Origin: Pseudomonas sp. N040 | Lineage (GTDB): Bacteria; Pseudomonadota; Gammaproteobacteria; Pseudomonadales; Pseudomonadaceae | Direction: 5' to 3' | Length of the DNA: 64,000 nucleotides | Assembly (NCBI RefSeq): GCF_015637705.1 | Contig: NZ_JADOBE010000001.1 | Span: 496,001-560,000, forward strand | Shown: positions 49,457 through 59,146 of the stretch, piece after piece | How the letters are laid out: every line of letters starts with the position of its first letter | Numbering within the stretch: the stretch's first letter is position 1 | Translations under genes and position numbers: made by a program | The notes under the pieces: generated by a model | The model's database searches: none | Told to the model about the DNA's origin: nothing | What the model saw: the letters and a program-made list of their open reading frames with translations, nothing else

Positions 49457-50380
49457 TCAATAGTCGACGACACGGTCAACCTTGAGCTGCCAGTTGGCTT
49501 CGCCAGGCACCAGTTTGTACTGGATCTGCCGGGTGCCGCCGGTGGGTTGGGCATTGCTGTCGCCCTCGCGGTACAGCGGGAAGCGCTGCACCAGGACGCC
49601 CTCGACTGTGCGCAGCTCATCATGGCCCATGAAGCCCTTGCCAAGGGTCGGGTTGTCGGCCAGCGGCGGAAGATAGATTTCACTGAGCGATTTATTGTGG
49701 TTGGCCGAATAGGCCACCAGCGAAGCATAGGAGCCGCTGCCGGCCGAGGTGACATAGACGTAAAGCTCGGGTGAGCCATCAGCATTGATGTCGGCAACCT
49801 CGGCGGCAGTGACTGAGCCATCGATCTCGCGCTCGATCGGCGAGTTATCGATCGCCAGTCCCGATGGCACGATTCTCAGCTGGTTGAGCGAACCCTGATG
49901 GGTCGCGCTGACCTTGAAACTGATGCCATGCAGCGCCAGGGTCTGCTCGAACGGCGCGTTGGCGGCGTTGGCTGTGGTCGGCGAGAGCGAGACCTCCAGG
50001 GCGTAATGCAGGGTTTCATTGCGCCGCGCGGCACTGCGCATCAGGTACACCCGTATGCGGTAGGTGCCGGCTGTACTGAGGGTGTCGGCAAAATCATTGC
50101 CGGCACTGGAGCCAATGAAGATCGCCGCATCCTGCGAGCCGGGTGGCAGCAGGTTGAAATAGCCCGCCAGGTTGTCCGGCCGGAAGTGCACCTGCAGTGA
50201 TTGCCCGGCGGCTACTGGCAGCAGGTAATCGACAGTCTGGTCACCCTTGAGGCTGCCTTTCAGGCTGGCAACGCCCTGATCCAGAGTGAGCGGCTCTTCG
50301 CGGATCTGGCTAGCGGCCATCAACTGACTGCTCAGCAGCACGCTGAGCATCGCCAGTGCCAGCCAGGATAAAGACTTCAT
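49457..50380 (-). CDS. Exported protein with C-terminal PliI-like (i-type lysozyme inhibitor) domain
   Basis: The 307-residue product has a signal peptide (1-22, 'LMAAS'). An N-terminal beta domain (about 30-140, 'GDQTVDYLLPVAAGQSLQVHFRPDN....TAGTYRIRVYL') looks like a pre-peptidase/PPC-type fold. The C-terminal domain (about 150-307) carries 'DGSVTAAEVADINADGSPELYVYVTSAGSGSYASLVAYSAN', 'GFMGHDEL' and 'PTGGTRQIQYKLVPGEANWQLKVDRVVDY'. I match the last part, including its SGSY loop, to PliI inhibitors of invertebrate-type lysozyme from memory. It lies 3 bases after the amidohydrolase gene. Confidence 0.7.
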   Translation of the reverse strand: MKSLSWLALAMLSVLLSSQLMAASQIREEPLTLDQGVASLKGSLKGDQTVDYLLPVAAGQSLQVHFRPDNLAGYFNLLPPGSQDAAIFIGSSAGNDFADTLSTAGTYRIRVYLMRSAARRNETLHYALEVSLSPTTANAANAPFEQTLALHGISFKVSATHQGSLNQLRIVPSGLAIDNSPIEREIDGSVTAAEVADINADGSPELYVYVTSAGSGSYASLVAYSANHNKSLSEIYLPPLADNPTLGKGFMGHDELRTVEGVLVQRFPLYREGDSNAQPTGGTRQIQYKLVPGEANWQLKVDRVVDY

Positions 50381-50383
50381 TGC

Positions 50384-52102
50384 TTACTCCTTCGCCGCCC
50401 GGTAGATGCTGCGGCCCTCCTTGAAGGTTTCAAGCACCTTGATGTCCTTGATCTGCATCGGCTCGACCGTCAGCGGGTTGCCGCTGAGGATCACCAGGTC
50501 GGCCAGCTTGCCGGGTTCCAGTGAGCCTTTGCTCTGCTCGTCGCCATGCTGGCGGGCGGCGTTGAGGGTGATCGCCTGCAGCGCCTCCAGCGGCGTGATG
50601 CGTTCAGCGCCGCCAATCAGCACGCCGTTGCGCGAGATGCGGTTGACCGCGGTCCACATGACGAACAGCTGGTCCAGCGGGGTGACCACGAAGTCGGTGT
50701 GGTTGCTCGGGCGCAGACCCATGTCGATGGCGGTGCGCATCGGGCTGATGAAGTCGGTCTGCTGCTGGCCACGCAGGATCAGGTGGGTGTCGGCAAAGAA
50801 GTAGGTGTGCTGGGTGAAGAACGACGGGGTGATCTTGTACTGCAGGTATTTGTCCAGCTGGTCCTGGCGCACGAACTGGGAGTGCACGGCGGTGACGTGG
50901 CGGTCTTTTTCGAGGTCGCCGGCGGCGGCAAATTCGTGGGCACGCAGCAGCATGTCGATGGCGCCGTCGCCGTTGGCATGCAGGTCGAGCGGCAGGCCGA
51001 GGTCGTACACGCGCTTGACCATCTGGTTGAGCTGCTGCTGGGTGAAGGGCGCCACGCCCTTCCAGGCCTTCTCGCCATTCGGGCCATCGACCAGATAGGG
51101 CGTGGTGAACAGCGCCGTGCGCCCCTGCACCGAACCGTCGATGGTGATCTTCGCTCCGCCCAGCTTCAGGCGGTTCTGGTAGGTGCCGAAGCTGGCCGGG
51201 GGGTTGCTCTTGAGGATTTCCTCCAGCTCGGTGATGAAGGGGTAGGCGACGATGTCGATCTGGTTGCCGCCGGCGGCGCCGACCCGTTGCATCAGGGCCA
51301 GGTCGCTGGCATGGGTGGCGCCCTCGTGGGCGGTGGTGATCCCGGCCTGGGCATAGAGTTGCTGGGCCGCCTGGCTCCAGCTCAGCTCCTCAGCGGTGGT
51401 GGGTTTGGGCAGTGCGGCGAAGATCGGCAGATAGGCCATTTCCATCACCAGCCCGGCCGGCTCGTTGCTGCCGGGTTTGCGCGTGATGATGCCGCCGGGT
51501 GGCGTCTTGGTCGCGGCAGTGATGTTGTACTTCTTCAGCGCCAGCGAGTTGAGTACCGCACCGTGCATCGAGACATGCGTGACCATCACCGGGTTGTCCG
51601 GAAAGTCCGCATCCAGATCGTCGCGGGTCAGGCCGATGCGGCCGGGCATGGCGGTGTCGTCATAGCCGTAGGCGATGATCATCACGCCCGGCGCGATCTT
51701 GTGCGAGTCGCGGAATTTCTTCAGCTGGGCGAGGATGCTCGGGATGTCCTTGCCGGGGCCGGCCGGTGGCGGGAACAGGTTGACCTGGTTGGCCACGCTG
51801 AGCGCGCTGAAATAGTGGCTGTGCGGGTCGATGAAGGCCGGCGTCAGGGTCTTGCCGGCCAGGTCGATCTTTTGCGTGGCCGCTCCGGCATGGGCCTTTT
51901 CCAGCGCGGCGCGGCTACCGACTGCGAGAATCCTGCCGTCCTTCACCGCCAGTGCCTCGGCGGTGGGTTGGGCCGGGTTGACGGTGATGATGTTGCCGCC
52001 GACATACAGCAGGTCAGCGACCGTGGCGCTGGCGGTCAGCGGGGTCGCGGCAAGCCCCAGTCCAGTCAGTAGTCCGAGGGTCAGCAGTGTGCTTCTGGTC
52101 AT
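50384..52102 (-). CDS. Exported YtcJ-like amidohydrolase
   Basis: The ATG at 52102 has AAGGAT upstream, and the first 25 residues are a signal peptide ('LLTGLGLAATPLTASATVA'). The 572-residue product is a metal-dependent amidohydrolase of the YtcJ/NfdA group. Visible motifs are 'ADLLYVGGNIITVNPAQPTAEALAVKDGRILAVG', 'LTPAFIDPHSHYF' (metal HxH), 'GGAKITIDGSVQGRTALFTTPY', 'LDLHANGDGAIDMLL', 'HSQFVRQDQLDKY' and 'ERITPLEALQAITLNAARQ'. It acts outside the cytosol on unknown amides. It heads a run of five minus-strand genes. Confidence 0.87.
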   Translation of the reverse strand: MTRSTLLTLGLLTGLGLAATPLTASATVADLLYVGGNIITVNPAQPTAEALAVKDGRILAVGSRAALEKAHAGAATQKIDLAGKTLTPAFIDPHSHYFSALSVANQVNLFPPPAGPGKDIPSILAQLKKFRDSHKIAPGVMIIAYGYDDTAMPGRIGLTRDDLDADFPDNPVMVTHVSMHGAVLNSLALKKYNITAATKTPPGGIITRKPGSNEPAGLVMEMAYLPIFAALPKPTTAEELSWSQAAQQLYAQAGITTAHEGATHASDLALMQRVGAAGGNQIDIVAYPFITELEEILKSNPPASFGTYQNRLKLGGAKITIDGSVQGRTALFTTPYLVDGPNGEKAWKGVAPFTQQQLNQMVKRVYDLGLPLDLHANGDGAIDMLLRAHEFAAAGDLEKDRHVTAVHSQFVRQDQLDKYLQYKITPSFFTQHTYFFADTHLILRGQQQTDFISPMRTAIDMGLRPSNHTDFVVTPLDQLFVMWTAVNRISRNGVLIGGAERITPLEALQAITLNAARQHGDEQSKGSLEPGKLADLVILSGNPLTVEPMQIKDIKVLETFKEGRSIYRAAKE

Positions 52103-52262
52103 GAGCGAAGATCCTTGCGCAAAGCGTGGCGTGGGTCGCAGTGGAAGTGCTGACACACTAGCCAGCGTCGCTTCGGCTGTCCATGTCCGGCCGAGGTTTG
52201 ACGGGCTCGCAGTAGTAATACCCGGCTAGACTGCTGACTCTGCCACCCACGAGGATTACCCC

Positions 52263-53324
52263 ATGCAAACCATCGACAAGAGCAAGCCGGTGATGGTCAC
52301 TGGTGCCACTGGCTATGTCGCCGGCTGGCTGGTAAAGAAACTGCTGGACGAAGGGCTGACCGTGCATGCCATGGTGCGCGATCCGAACAACCGGCAGAAG
52401 CTCGCGCATCTGGACGCCATCGCTGCCAGCGCGCCGGGCAGCATCAAATACTTTGCCGCCGATCTGCTGCGCGAGGGTGCCTACGATGAAGGCATGCAAG
52501 GCTGCGAGCTGGTGTTTCACACCGCCTCGCCGTTCACCAGCAAGATCAGCGATGCGCAGCGTGATCTGGTCGATCCGGCGCTCAAGGGCACGCGCAACGT
52601 ACTCGCCTCGGTGCAGCGCACGCCCACGGTCAAGCGTGTGGTGCTGACCAGCAGCTGCGCGGCAATCATTGGCGATGCCATCGACTGCGAGGCCTACCCC
52701 AACGGCATGGGCACCGAGGCGCAGTGGAACACCACCTCCACGGTCGAGCATCAGGCTTACAGCTACTCGAAGACGGTGGCTGAACAGGAAGCCTGGAAGC
52801 TGGTCGCCGGGCAGCAGCGCTGGGATCTGGTGGTGATCAATCCGTCGCTGGTGCTCGGGCCGGGACTGAGTGCCGATGCCTCCTCGGAAAGTTTCAACCT
52901 GTTCCGTCAGCTGGGTAACGGCAAGATGAAATCCGGGGTGCCGGACTTCTCCATCGGCATGGTCGATGTGCGCGATCTGGCGATTGCCCATTACAACGCC
53001 GGGTTCACCCCTGCGGCCAACGGACGCAACATCATCTCTGCAGAGAACTCGGACTTCCTCACCCTCGGCAAGATCCTGCGCCAGCACTACGGCGCTGCCT
53101 ATCCGTTCCCGCAGAAGAACCTGCCCAAGTTCATGGTCTGGCTGGTGGCACCGCTGGTGGGCTTCAAGCGCAAGATGATCAGCCGCAACGTCGGCCACAA
53201 ATGGCAGGTCGACAACAGCAAGGGCAAGCGCGAACTGGGTATCAGCTACCGGCCGATGGAGCAGACGGTGGTCGAGTTCTTCCAGCAGATGATCGACAGC
53301 GGCCAGGTCAAGGCCAGGGGCTGA
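52263..53324 (+). CDS. Extended SDR (dihydroflavonol-4-reductase/cinnamoyl-CoA reductase-like)
   Basis: The 353-residue product has the NAD(P)-binding 'VMVTGATGYVAGWLVKKLLDEGL' and 'HAMVRDPNN'. 'LVFHTASPF' and the catalytic 'AYSYSKTVAEQEAWKL' (YxxxK) follow, with 'RVVLTSSCAAI' giving the Ser. These fit plant-type dihydroflavonol or aldehyde reductases, whose bacterial relatives reduce varied carbonyls. The ATG at 52263 has GAGGA upstream. It diverges from the amidohydrolase gene (161 bases apart), and shared control is possible. Confidence 0.88.
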   Translation: MQTIDKSKPVMVTGATGYVAGWLVKKLLDEGLTVHAMVRDPNNRQKLAHLDAIAASAPGSIKYFAADLLREGAYDEGMQGCELVFHTASPFTSKISDAQRDLVDPALKGTRNVLASVQRTPTVKRVVLTSSCAAIIGDAIDCEAYPNGMGTEAQWNTTSTVEHQAYSYSKTVAEQEAWKLVAGQQRWDLVVINPSLVLGPGLSADASSESFNLFRQLGNGKMKSGVPDFSIGMVDVRDLAIAHYNAGFTPAANGRNIISAENSDFLTLGKILRQHYGAAYPFPQKNLPKFMVWLVAPLVGFKRKMISRNVGHKWQVDNSKGKRELGISYRPMEQTVVEFFQQMIDSGQVKARG

Positions 53325-53342
53325 CAAACCTGCACGGGTTCC

Positions 53343-53405
53343 TGTAGGAGCCAGCTTGCTGGCGATAGGCGCATGCAAGAGCATCGCGAGCAAGCTCGCT
53401 CCTAC
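53343..53405. repeat. REP/BIME palindrome
   Basis: TGTAGGAGCCAGCTTGCTGG-CGAT (53343-53366) faces ATCGCGAGCAAGCTCGCTCC-TAC (53383-53405), an inverted pair with a few mismatches. Same family as 21703-21769. It sits between the convergent reductase and permease genes. Confidence 0.82.
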
Positions 53406-53421
53406 CGACTATCTGCCCAGA

Positions 53422-54621
53422 CTATTCGCTGCGCAGCGCCTCGACCGGCGGCAGGCGCGCGGCGTTGCGCGCCGGGGCGAGGCCGGCGGCCACGCCGATG
53501 AGCGCCGACAGCAGCAGGGCGGCCAGCAGGAACAACGGTTGCAGCGTCAGCGGGATGCCCGGCAGGGCCAGGTGCAGGCCGCCGAGCAGCAGGCCCATCA
53601 GCAGCAGGCCGAGCAGGCCACCGGCCAGTGCCAGCAGGGTGGCCTCGGCGAGGAACAGCCCGAGCACCTGCCGCGGGCTGGCGCCGATGGCGCGCAGCAG
53701 GCCGATCTCGGCGGTGCGTTCGGCCACAGTGGTGGTCATGATGGTGAGGATGCCCACCGCGCCGACCAGCAGGGAAATGCCGCCGAGCGCGCCGATGGCG
53801 ATGCTCAGGGTGCCGAGGATGCGGTTCAGGCTGGCGAGCATGTCATCCTGGGTGGTCAGGGAAAAATCCTCGGCGCCATGCCGTTCCAGCAGCAGCTGGC
53901 GCATGCGCTGGCTCATCGCCCGCGAGCTGGTGCCGGCGTTGAACACCAGATCGATCTCCATCAGCCCCTCGCGGTTGAACAGGCCCTCCGCCCAGTCCAC
54001 CGGGATGTAGGCGATCTCGTCGAGGTCGAAGCCGAGCAGCTGGCCTTTCGGCGCCATCACCCCGATCACCCGGAAGCGCGTGTCACCGATGCGGATCAGC
54101 TCGCCCAGCGGGTTGCGCCCGCCGAACAGCTCGCGGTGCAGCTTGGCGCCGAGTACCGCCTGGGGTGGCGAGCGGCCGTCACGCGCCGGCGGCAGGAACT
54201 GCCCGAGGCTGAGCTGGAAGCGCCAGGCCTCGAGCAACTGGTAGCCGGCGCCGATCACGTCGCTGCGGCGGGTCAGTTGTCCGAACTGCACGTCGGCATT
54301 GCCCTGGATGATCGGCACCAGCGCCTCCACATGGGCCAGCTGGCGCAGCGCCTCGGCGTCGGCCAGGGTCAGCGGGCGCACACTGCCAAGCAGGCCGCCG
54401 ATCCCGCCGGTCTGGGTCTTGCCCGGGTGCACGGCGATGATCCGTGTGCCGAACTGCGAGAAATTCTCCAGCACATAGCCGCGCAGGCCCTCGCCGATGG
54501 CGGTGAGCAGGGCCACCGCGGCGATGCCGATGGCTACCCCGAGCAGGGTCAGCAGGCTGCGCAACGGCCGGCTGGTGAGCGCCGTGGCGGTCAGGTGGAA
54601 GCCGTCGGCCAGGCGCATCAT
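53422..54621 (-). CDS. MacB-type ABC transporter permease (second of two)
   Basis: The 399-residue FtsX/MacB permease has TM1 at about 20-42 ('LRSLLTLLGVAIGIAAVALLTAIGEGL'). A periplasmic core domain follows (about 50-270, with 'LFGGRNPLGELIRIGDTRFRVIGVMAPKGQ'), then three C-terminal helices ('AIGALGGISLLVGAVGILTIMTTTVAERTAEIGLLRAIGASPRQVL'). It ends in 'AGLAPARNAARLPPVEALRSE', the coupling-helix tail of the family. It pairs with the permease at 54746-55960 to form an asymmetric transporter. It is separated from that gene by a 68-base repeat, unlike the tightly packed upstream genes. Confidence 0.9.
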   Translation of the reverse strand: MMRLADGFHLTATALTSRPLRSLLTLLGVAIGIAAVALLTAIGEGLRGYVLENFSQFGTRIIAVHPGKTQTGGIGGLLGSVRPLTLADAEALRQLAHVEALVPIIQGNADVQFGQLTRRSDVIGAGYQLLEAWRFQLSLGQFLPPARDGRSPPQAVLGAKLHRELFGGRNPLGELIRIGDTRFRVIGVMAPKGQLLGFDLDEIAYIPVDWAEGLFNREGLMEIDLVFNAGTSSRAMSQRMRQLLLERHGAEDFSLTTQDDMLASLNRILGTLSIAIGALGGISLLVGAVGILTIMTTTVAERTAEIGLLRAIGASPRQVLGLFLAEATLLALAGGLLGLLLMGLLLGGLHLALPGIPLTLQPLFLLAALLLSALIGVAAGLAPARNAARLPPVEALRSE

Positions 54622-54655
54622 GGCCGGTCATCCGCGCTTGTCTGCCGGCGTACAT

Positions 54656-54724
54656 GCGTAGGGTGGGCTTCAGCCCACCAATACAGTTGTGCTGGGAGAC
54701 GGTGGGCTGAAGCCCACCCTACGG
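54656..54724. repeat. BIME: two REP palindromes inverted, inside ABC operon
   Basis: CGTAGGGTGGGCTTCAGCCC-ACC (54657-54679) is matched perfectly by its reverse complement at 54701-54723. Each arm is itself a hairpin. It lies in the 124-base gap between the two permease genes. Confidence 0.9.
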
Positions 54725-54745
54725 TCAGGCGAGCGCGCGGGCGGT

Positions 54746-55959
54746 TCATGTCCGCGCTCCGGCCGGGCGCAGTGCGGCCACCGGCTCCAGCGCTGCGGCG
54801 CGGCTGGCCGGCAGCCAGGCGAACAGCAGCGCGGTGGCCATGGCCAGCAGCAGCGAACTGGCGCGCGCCCAGGCCGGGGTGTACAGCGGCAGCTGCCACA
54901 ACCAGCGTCCCAGCCAGAGCAGCCCTTCGCCGAGCAGCAGCCCGGCCAGGCCGCCACACAGGGCCAGCAGCGCGGCCTCGCCGAGGAACAGCAGGTGCAC
55001 CTGCGCCGCCGTCGCGCCGAGCGCCTTGAGAAGGCCGATCTCGGCGGTGCGCTGGTTCACCGCGATCCAGGTCACGTTCATGATCAGGATCCCGGCCACC
55101 AGCAGGCTGATCGCGGCGATCCCGGCCACCGCCAGGCTCAGGGCATTGAGGATGTCGTTGAAGGCGGCGAGCATCGAGTCCTGGCTGATCACCGTGACGT
55201 CTTCCTTGCCCTCGTGGCGTTCCTTGAGCAGGGCGAGGATCTGCCGCTTGCCGCTGGCCACCAGGCTCGGCCCGCGCACCTCGGCGAACAGGCGGAACAG
55301 ACCCTCGCGGTTGAACAGCGCCTGGGCGTTGGCCACCGGGATGATCAGCGCCTCGCCGAAGTCGATGCCGAGTGATTCGCCGCGCTCGGCGAGGATGCCG
55401 ATCACCCGGAAGCGCCGGTCGCCGGCGCGCAGCCATTCGCCCAGCGCCGGGCGGTTGCCGAACAGTTCGCGGCGCAGGGTATTGCCGATCACGCAGACCG
55501 CCTGCGGCTGGTCGAAGGCCAGCCGCGGCAGCAGCTGGCCCTGGTCGACGTCGAGCTGGCGAATGGCGAAGAAGTCGCGGCTGGTGCCGAGGGTGAAGGT
55601 CTCGCGGGCGCGGCCGGCGTAGCTGACTTCCATCAGCCCGGCCTGCAACGGCGCGACCCGGCGCACCTGCGGCAGGCGGGCCACGGCCTCGGCGTCCTGC
55701 AGGGTCAGGTCGCGCGGCGCCAGGCCGGTGACCGGCGGCATGCCGCCGGTGGTTTCCTTGCGCCCGGGCAGGACGATCAGGGTGTTGCGCCCGAGCATGG
55801 CGAACTCCTCGAGGACGAAGCCGCGCGCGCCCTCACCCAGGCCGGTGAGCAGGTTCACCGCGATCACCCCGATGCCGATCGCCAGCAACAGCATCAGGCT
55901 GCGCGAGCGGTGCCCGCGCAGCGCGCCGAGGCACAGGTTCAGGGCATCGGCGCTGCGCA

Positions 55960-55960
<1 letters not shown>
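54746..55960 (-). CDS. MacB-type ABC transporter permease (first of two)
   Basis: The 404-residue FtsX/MacB-type permease has TM1 'RSLMLLLAIGIGVIAVNLLTGLGEGARGFV'. A periplasmic domain ('LFGNRPALGEWLRAGDRRFRVIGILAERGESLGIDFGEALIIP') precedes three C-terminal helices ('IAAISLLVAGILIMNVTWIAVNQRTAEIGLLKALGATAAQV'). Its start overlaps the stop of the ATPase gene at 55960, showing coupling. It is related to but clearly different from the other permease, so the complex is probably heterodimeric. Confidence 0.9.
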
Positions 55961-56639
<679 letters not shown>

Positions 56640-56643
<4 letters not shown>

Positions 56644-57809
56644 TCGGCGGGCTCCGGCGTGCCGGCGGCCGGGTCGGCGTCCAGCGGCCGCACGCGAGCG
56701 CCGTCCACCAGGCCTTCCTGGTCGAGGCTGACGACGATCCGGTCGCCGGCCTGCAGGCCGCTGCCGACTTCGGTCCAGCGCCAGTTGGCCAGCCCGGGGG
56801 TCACCGCGACTTCGCGCAGCACGCCGGCGGCGTCGTCGTAACGCAGTACCCGCTGGCCGTCGAGCAGGCTTTCGGTAGGGATGCGCAGCACGTCCTGGCG
56901 TTGTTCCAGCAATACCTCGACATCGGCGCTGTAGCCGGTCAGCAGGTCGACCCCGGCGGGCGGCTGGTCGAAGCGCGCCTCGATATCCACGGTGCGCGCC
57001 TGCTTTTCCAGATCGCGCACGAACGGCGCCATGCGCGTGACCTTGCCGGCGAAATGCTGGCCGCGCAGGGCGTCGAGGCTGATGCGCACCGGCAGGCCGA
57101 CCGTCACGCGGGCGGCATCCACCTCGTCGATCGGCGCTTCCACGTACAGGCAGCTGTCATCGATCAGGTCCACCGCCGGCGGGGTGGGAATGCCCGGCGG
57201 CGAGGGGGTGACGTACTCGCCGAGCTCGCCGTTGATCTCGGCGACGATGCCGGCGAACGGGGCGCGCAGGGTGGTCTGATCGAGCAGGGCATTCTGCAGC
57301 GCCAGGTTGGCTGCGGCCTGCTCGATGCGCTGGCCGCTGGCCCGGCACAGTAGCTGCGCCAGGCGCGCGCGGGTCTGGGCCTGGTCGAGCTGATCCTCGG
57401 CCACCAGCTTGCGCTCGGCCAGGTGCTGCACGCGGTCCAGGTCGCGCTGGTCGAGCTGCGCCTGGCTGCAGCGCTGTTCGCGGGCGTTGTGCGAGGCGGC
57501 AAGGTTGGCTGCGGCTTCGGTCACCCGCGCCTGCTGGTCATCCTGGCGCAGGCGCATCAGCACCTGACCCTGGGCGACGCGCTGGCCCTCGCGGATCAGC
57601 AACTCGCTGACCTGGCCGCCGAGCTTGAACGACAGGTGCGAACGGCGGCAGGCCTTGAGGGTGCCGGCGCGGCTGTTGGCCACCAGGCTCTCCACCGGCC
57701 CGCTGCCGACCTCGACCAGCGTCACCGTCAGCGGCTGCGGCCGCTTCCACCACCAGCCGAGGGCGGCGAGGCAGGCGACGATCAACAGGCCGATGAGGAT
57801 CTTGCGCAT
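56640..57809 (-). CDS. HlyD/MacA-like membrane fusion (periplasmic adaptor) protein
   Basis: The 389-residue product has an N-terminal anchor (residues 4-20, 'ILIGLLIVACLAALGWWW'). The biotinyl-lipoyl half is 'SHLSFKLGGQVSELLIREGQRVAQGQVLMRLRQDD', a coiled-coil hairpin spans about 85-165, the second lipoyl half is 'TTLRAPFAGIVAEINGELGEYVTP', and beta-barrel domains follow. It links the inner-membrane ABC transporter to an outer-membrane channel. No outer-membrane factor gene is adjacent, so a TolC-like protein from elsewhere is needed. This is the first gene of the four-gene operon. Confidence 0.92.
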
Positions 57810-58027
57810 GGGTTGCTCCGTTGCGGGATGGTTGCTTCAGGTTAGTCCGTAGAATGGGTTGCAGCGCTGGTGCCGCTACTCAGCGAGGGCGTGAGTGCTT
57901 GCTAGCGCTGCGCTTGGCCCTTCCTGCGCACTGCTCGTCGATTCGCCTGCACGCCGCTCCTCGCGCATTGCATCGCCGTGGCCGGACTGCGACCATCGTG
58001 GCCCACTTCACGCCAGGGAATGTGCGC

Positions 58028-58924
58028 ATGTCCAGCAGCCGAATCGAACGCATTGAACGGGAACAGCTGGTCTGCTGGCGGGTTACCACCGCCGGCGCCG
58101 AATTGCTGGTTGCCGAGCAGGGCGCCCAAATCCTAAGTTACCGCCGGCACGGCGAGCCGCCGTTGATCTGGCTCAGCGAACAGGCGCGCTATCTGCGTGG
58201 CCAGGGCGTGCGCGGCGGGGTGCCGGTGTGCTGGCCGTGGTTTGGCGACCTGCAGCGCAACCCGCCGGCAGTGCGCGCGATGGTGCAGGGCGCCGCACCG
58301 TTTCACGGCTTGGCGCGCAGCCTCGCCTGGCAGTTGCTGGAGGTGCTCGAGCAGGCGGGCGCGGTGCGCCTGAGCTTTGCCCTGGCGCTGCCCGACGGCC
58401 TGCCCGGTTGGCCGCATGCCGCCAGCCTGCGGCTGGAGATCGAGCTGGGCGAGCAGCTGCACATGCGCCTGACCACGCGCAATCTGGGTGCCGCGCCGCT
58501 GGCCATCAGCCAGGCGCTGCACAGCTACTTCGCGGTCAGTGACATTCGCCAGGTGCGTGTGCACGGGCTGGACGGCTGCCGCTACATCGAGACGCTGGAT
58601 GACTGGTCCGAGCAGCAGCAGGCCGGTGCCGTGCAGTTTGCCGGGGAGACCGACCGCATCTACCTGGACCTGCCGGCGCGGCTGGAGCTGCACGATGCCG
58701 GCTGGCAGCGGCGGCTGGTCCTCGAGGCCAGCGGCTCGCGCTCGGCGGTGGTGTGGAACCCGTGGCTCGACAAGAGCCGGCAGCTGACCCAGTTCGCCGC
58801 CGATGCCTGGCAGGGCATGCTGTGCATCGAGACGGCGAATGTGCTGGACGACCATGTGCTGCTGCTGCCGGGCGGCGAGCATGTGCTGGGGTTGAGTTTG
58901 TCCAGCGAGGCGTTGGATGAGTAG
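58028..58924 (+). CDS. D-hexose-6-phosphate mutarotase (YeaD-like aldose epimerase)
   Basis: The 298-residue product has the galactose-mutarotase fold with YeaD motifs: 'GAQILSYRRHGEPPLIWLSEQARY..GQGVRGGVPVCWPWFG', 'FHGLARSLAWQLLE', 'ALHSYFAVSDIRQVRVHGLDGCRYIETLD' and 'SAVVWNPWLDKSRQL'. It interconverts alpha and beta anomers of glucose-6-phosphate, which feeds Zwf and glycolysis. I chose the ATG at 58028, where AGGGA lies 8 bases upstream; the open frame reaching 57821 has no ribosome site. Confidence 0.9.
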   Translation: MSSSRIERIEREQLVCWRVTTAGAELLVAEQGAQILSYRRHGEPPLIWLSEQARYLRGQGVRGGVPVCWPWFGDLQRNPPAVRAMVQGAAPFHGLARSLAWQLLEVLEQAGAVRLSFALALPDGLPGWPHAASLRLEIELGEQLHMRLTTRNLGAAPLAISQALHSYFAVSDIRQVRVHGLDGCRYIETLDDWSEQQQAGAVQFAGETDRIYLDLPARLELHDAGWQRRLVLEASGSRSAVVWNPWLDKSRQLTQFAADAWQGMLCIETANVLDDHVLLLPGGEHVLGLSLSSEALDE

Positions 58925-58941
58925 GGGTGAAGGATTGTCAG

Positions 58942-59100
58942 GCCGTGGCTGATTTATTGGCTGCGCCGGGCTGATTATTGCGGTTGCTTGACGGCTCTGG
59001 TTTCGCCCTGCCGGTCGCCTTACTTTTCTTTGCTTGTGCAAAGAGAAAGTGAAGCGCCGTGCAGGGCGCAACCTGTAGCCCAAAGCCGAGGAAAACGCTG
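58942..59100. repeat. Single-arm copy of the palindromic element family of 524-1262
   Basis: The block 'CGTGGCTGATTTATTGGCTG' and the following 'cgccgggctg' resemble 540-570. Further right, TGCAAAGAGAAAGTGAAGCG, 'ccgtgca.ggcgcaacctgtagc' and 'gccgaggaaaacg' match 1138-1200 in the same order and orientation. Only one arm is present and I see no 19-base terminal repeats. The gap 58925-59146 otherwise holds nothing gene-like. Confidence 0.7.
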
Positions 59101-59146
59101 CGTTGTGACTCGCTGAAAATGCCAGCCAAAATGGCTTGCCAACCCC

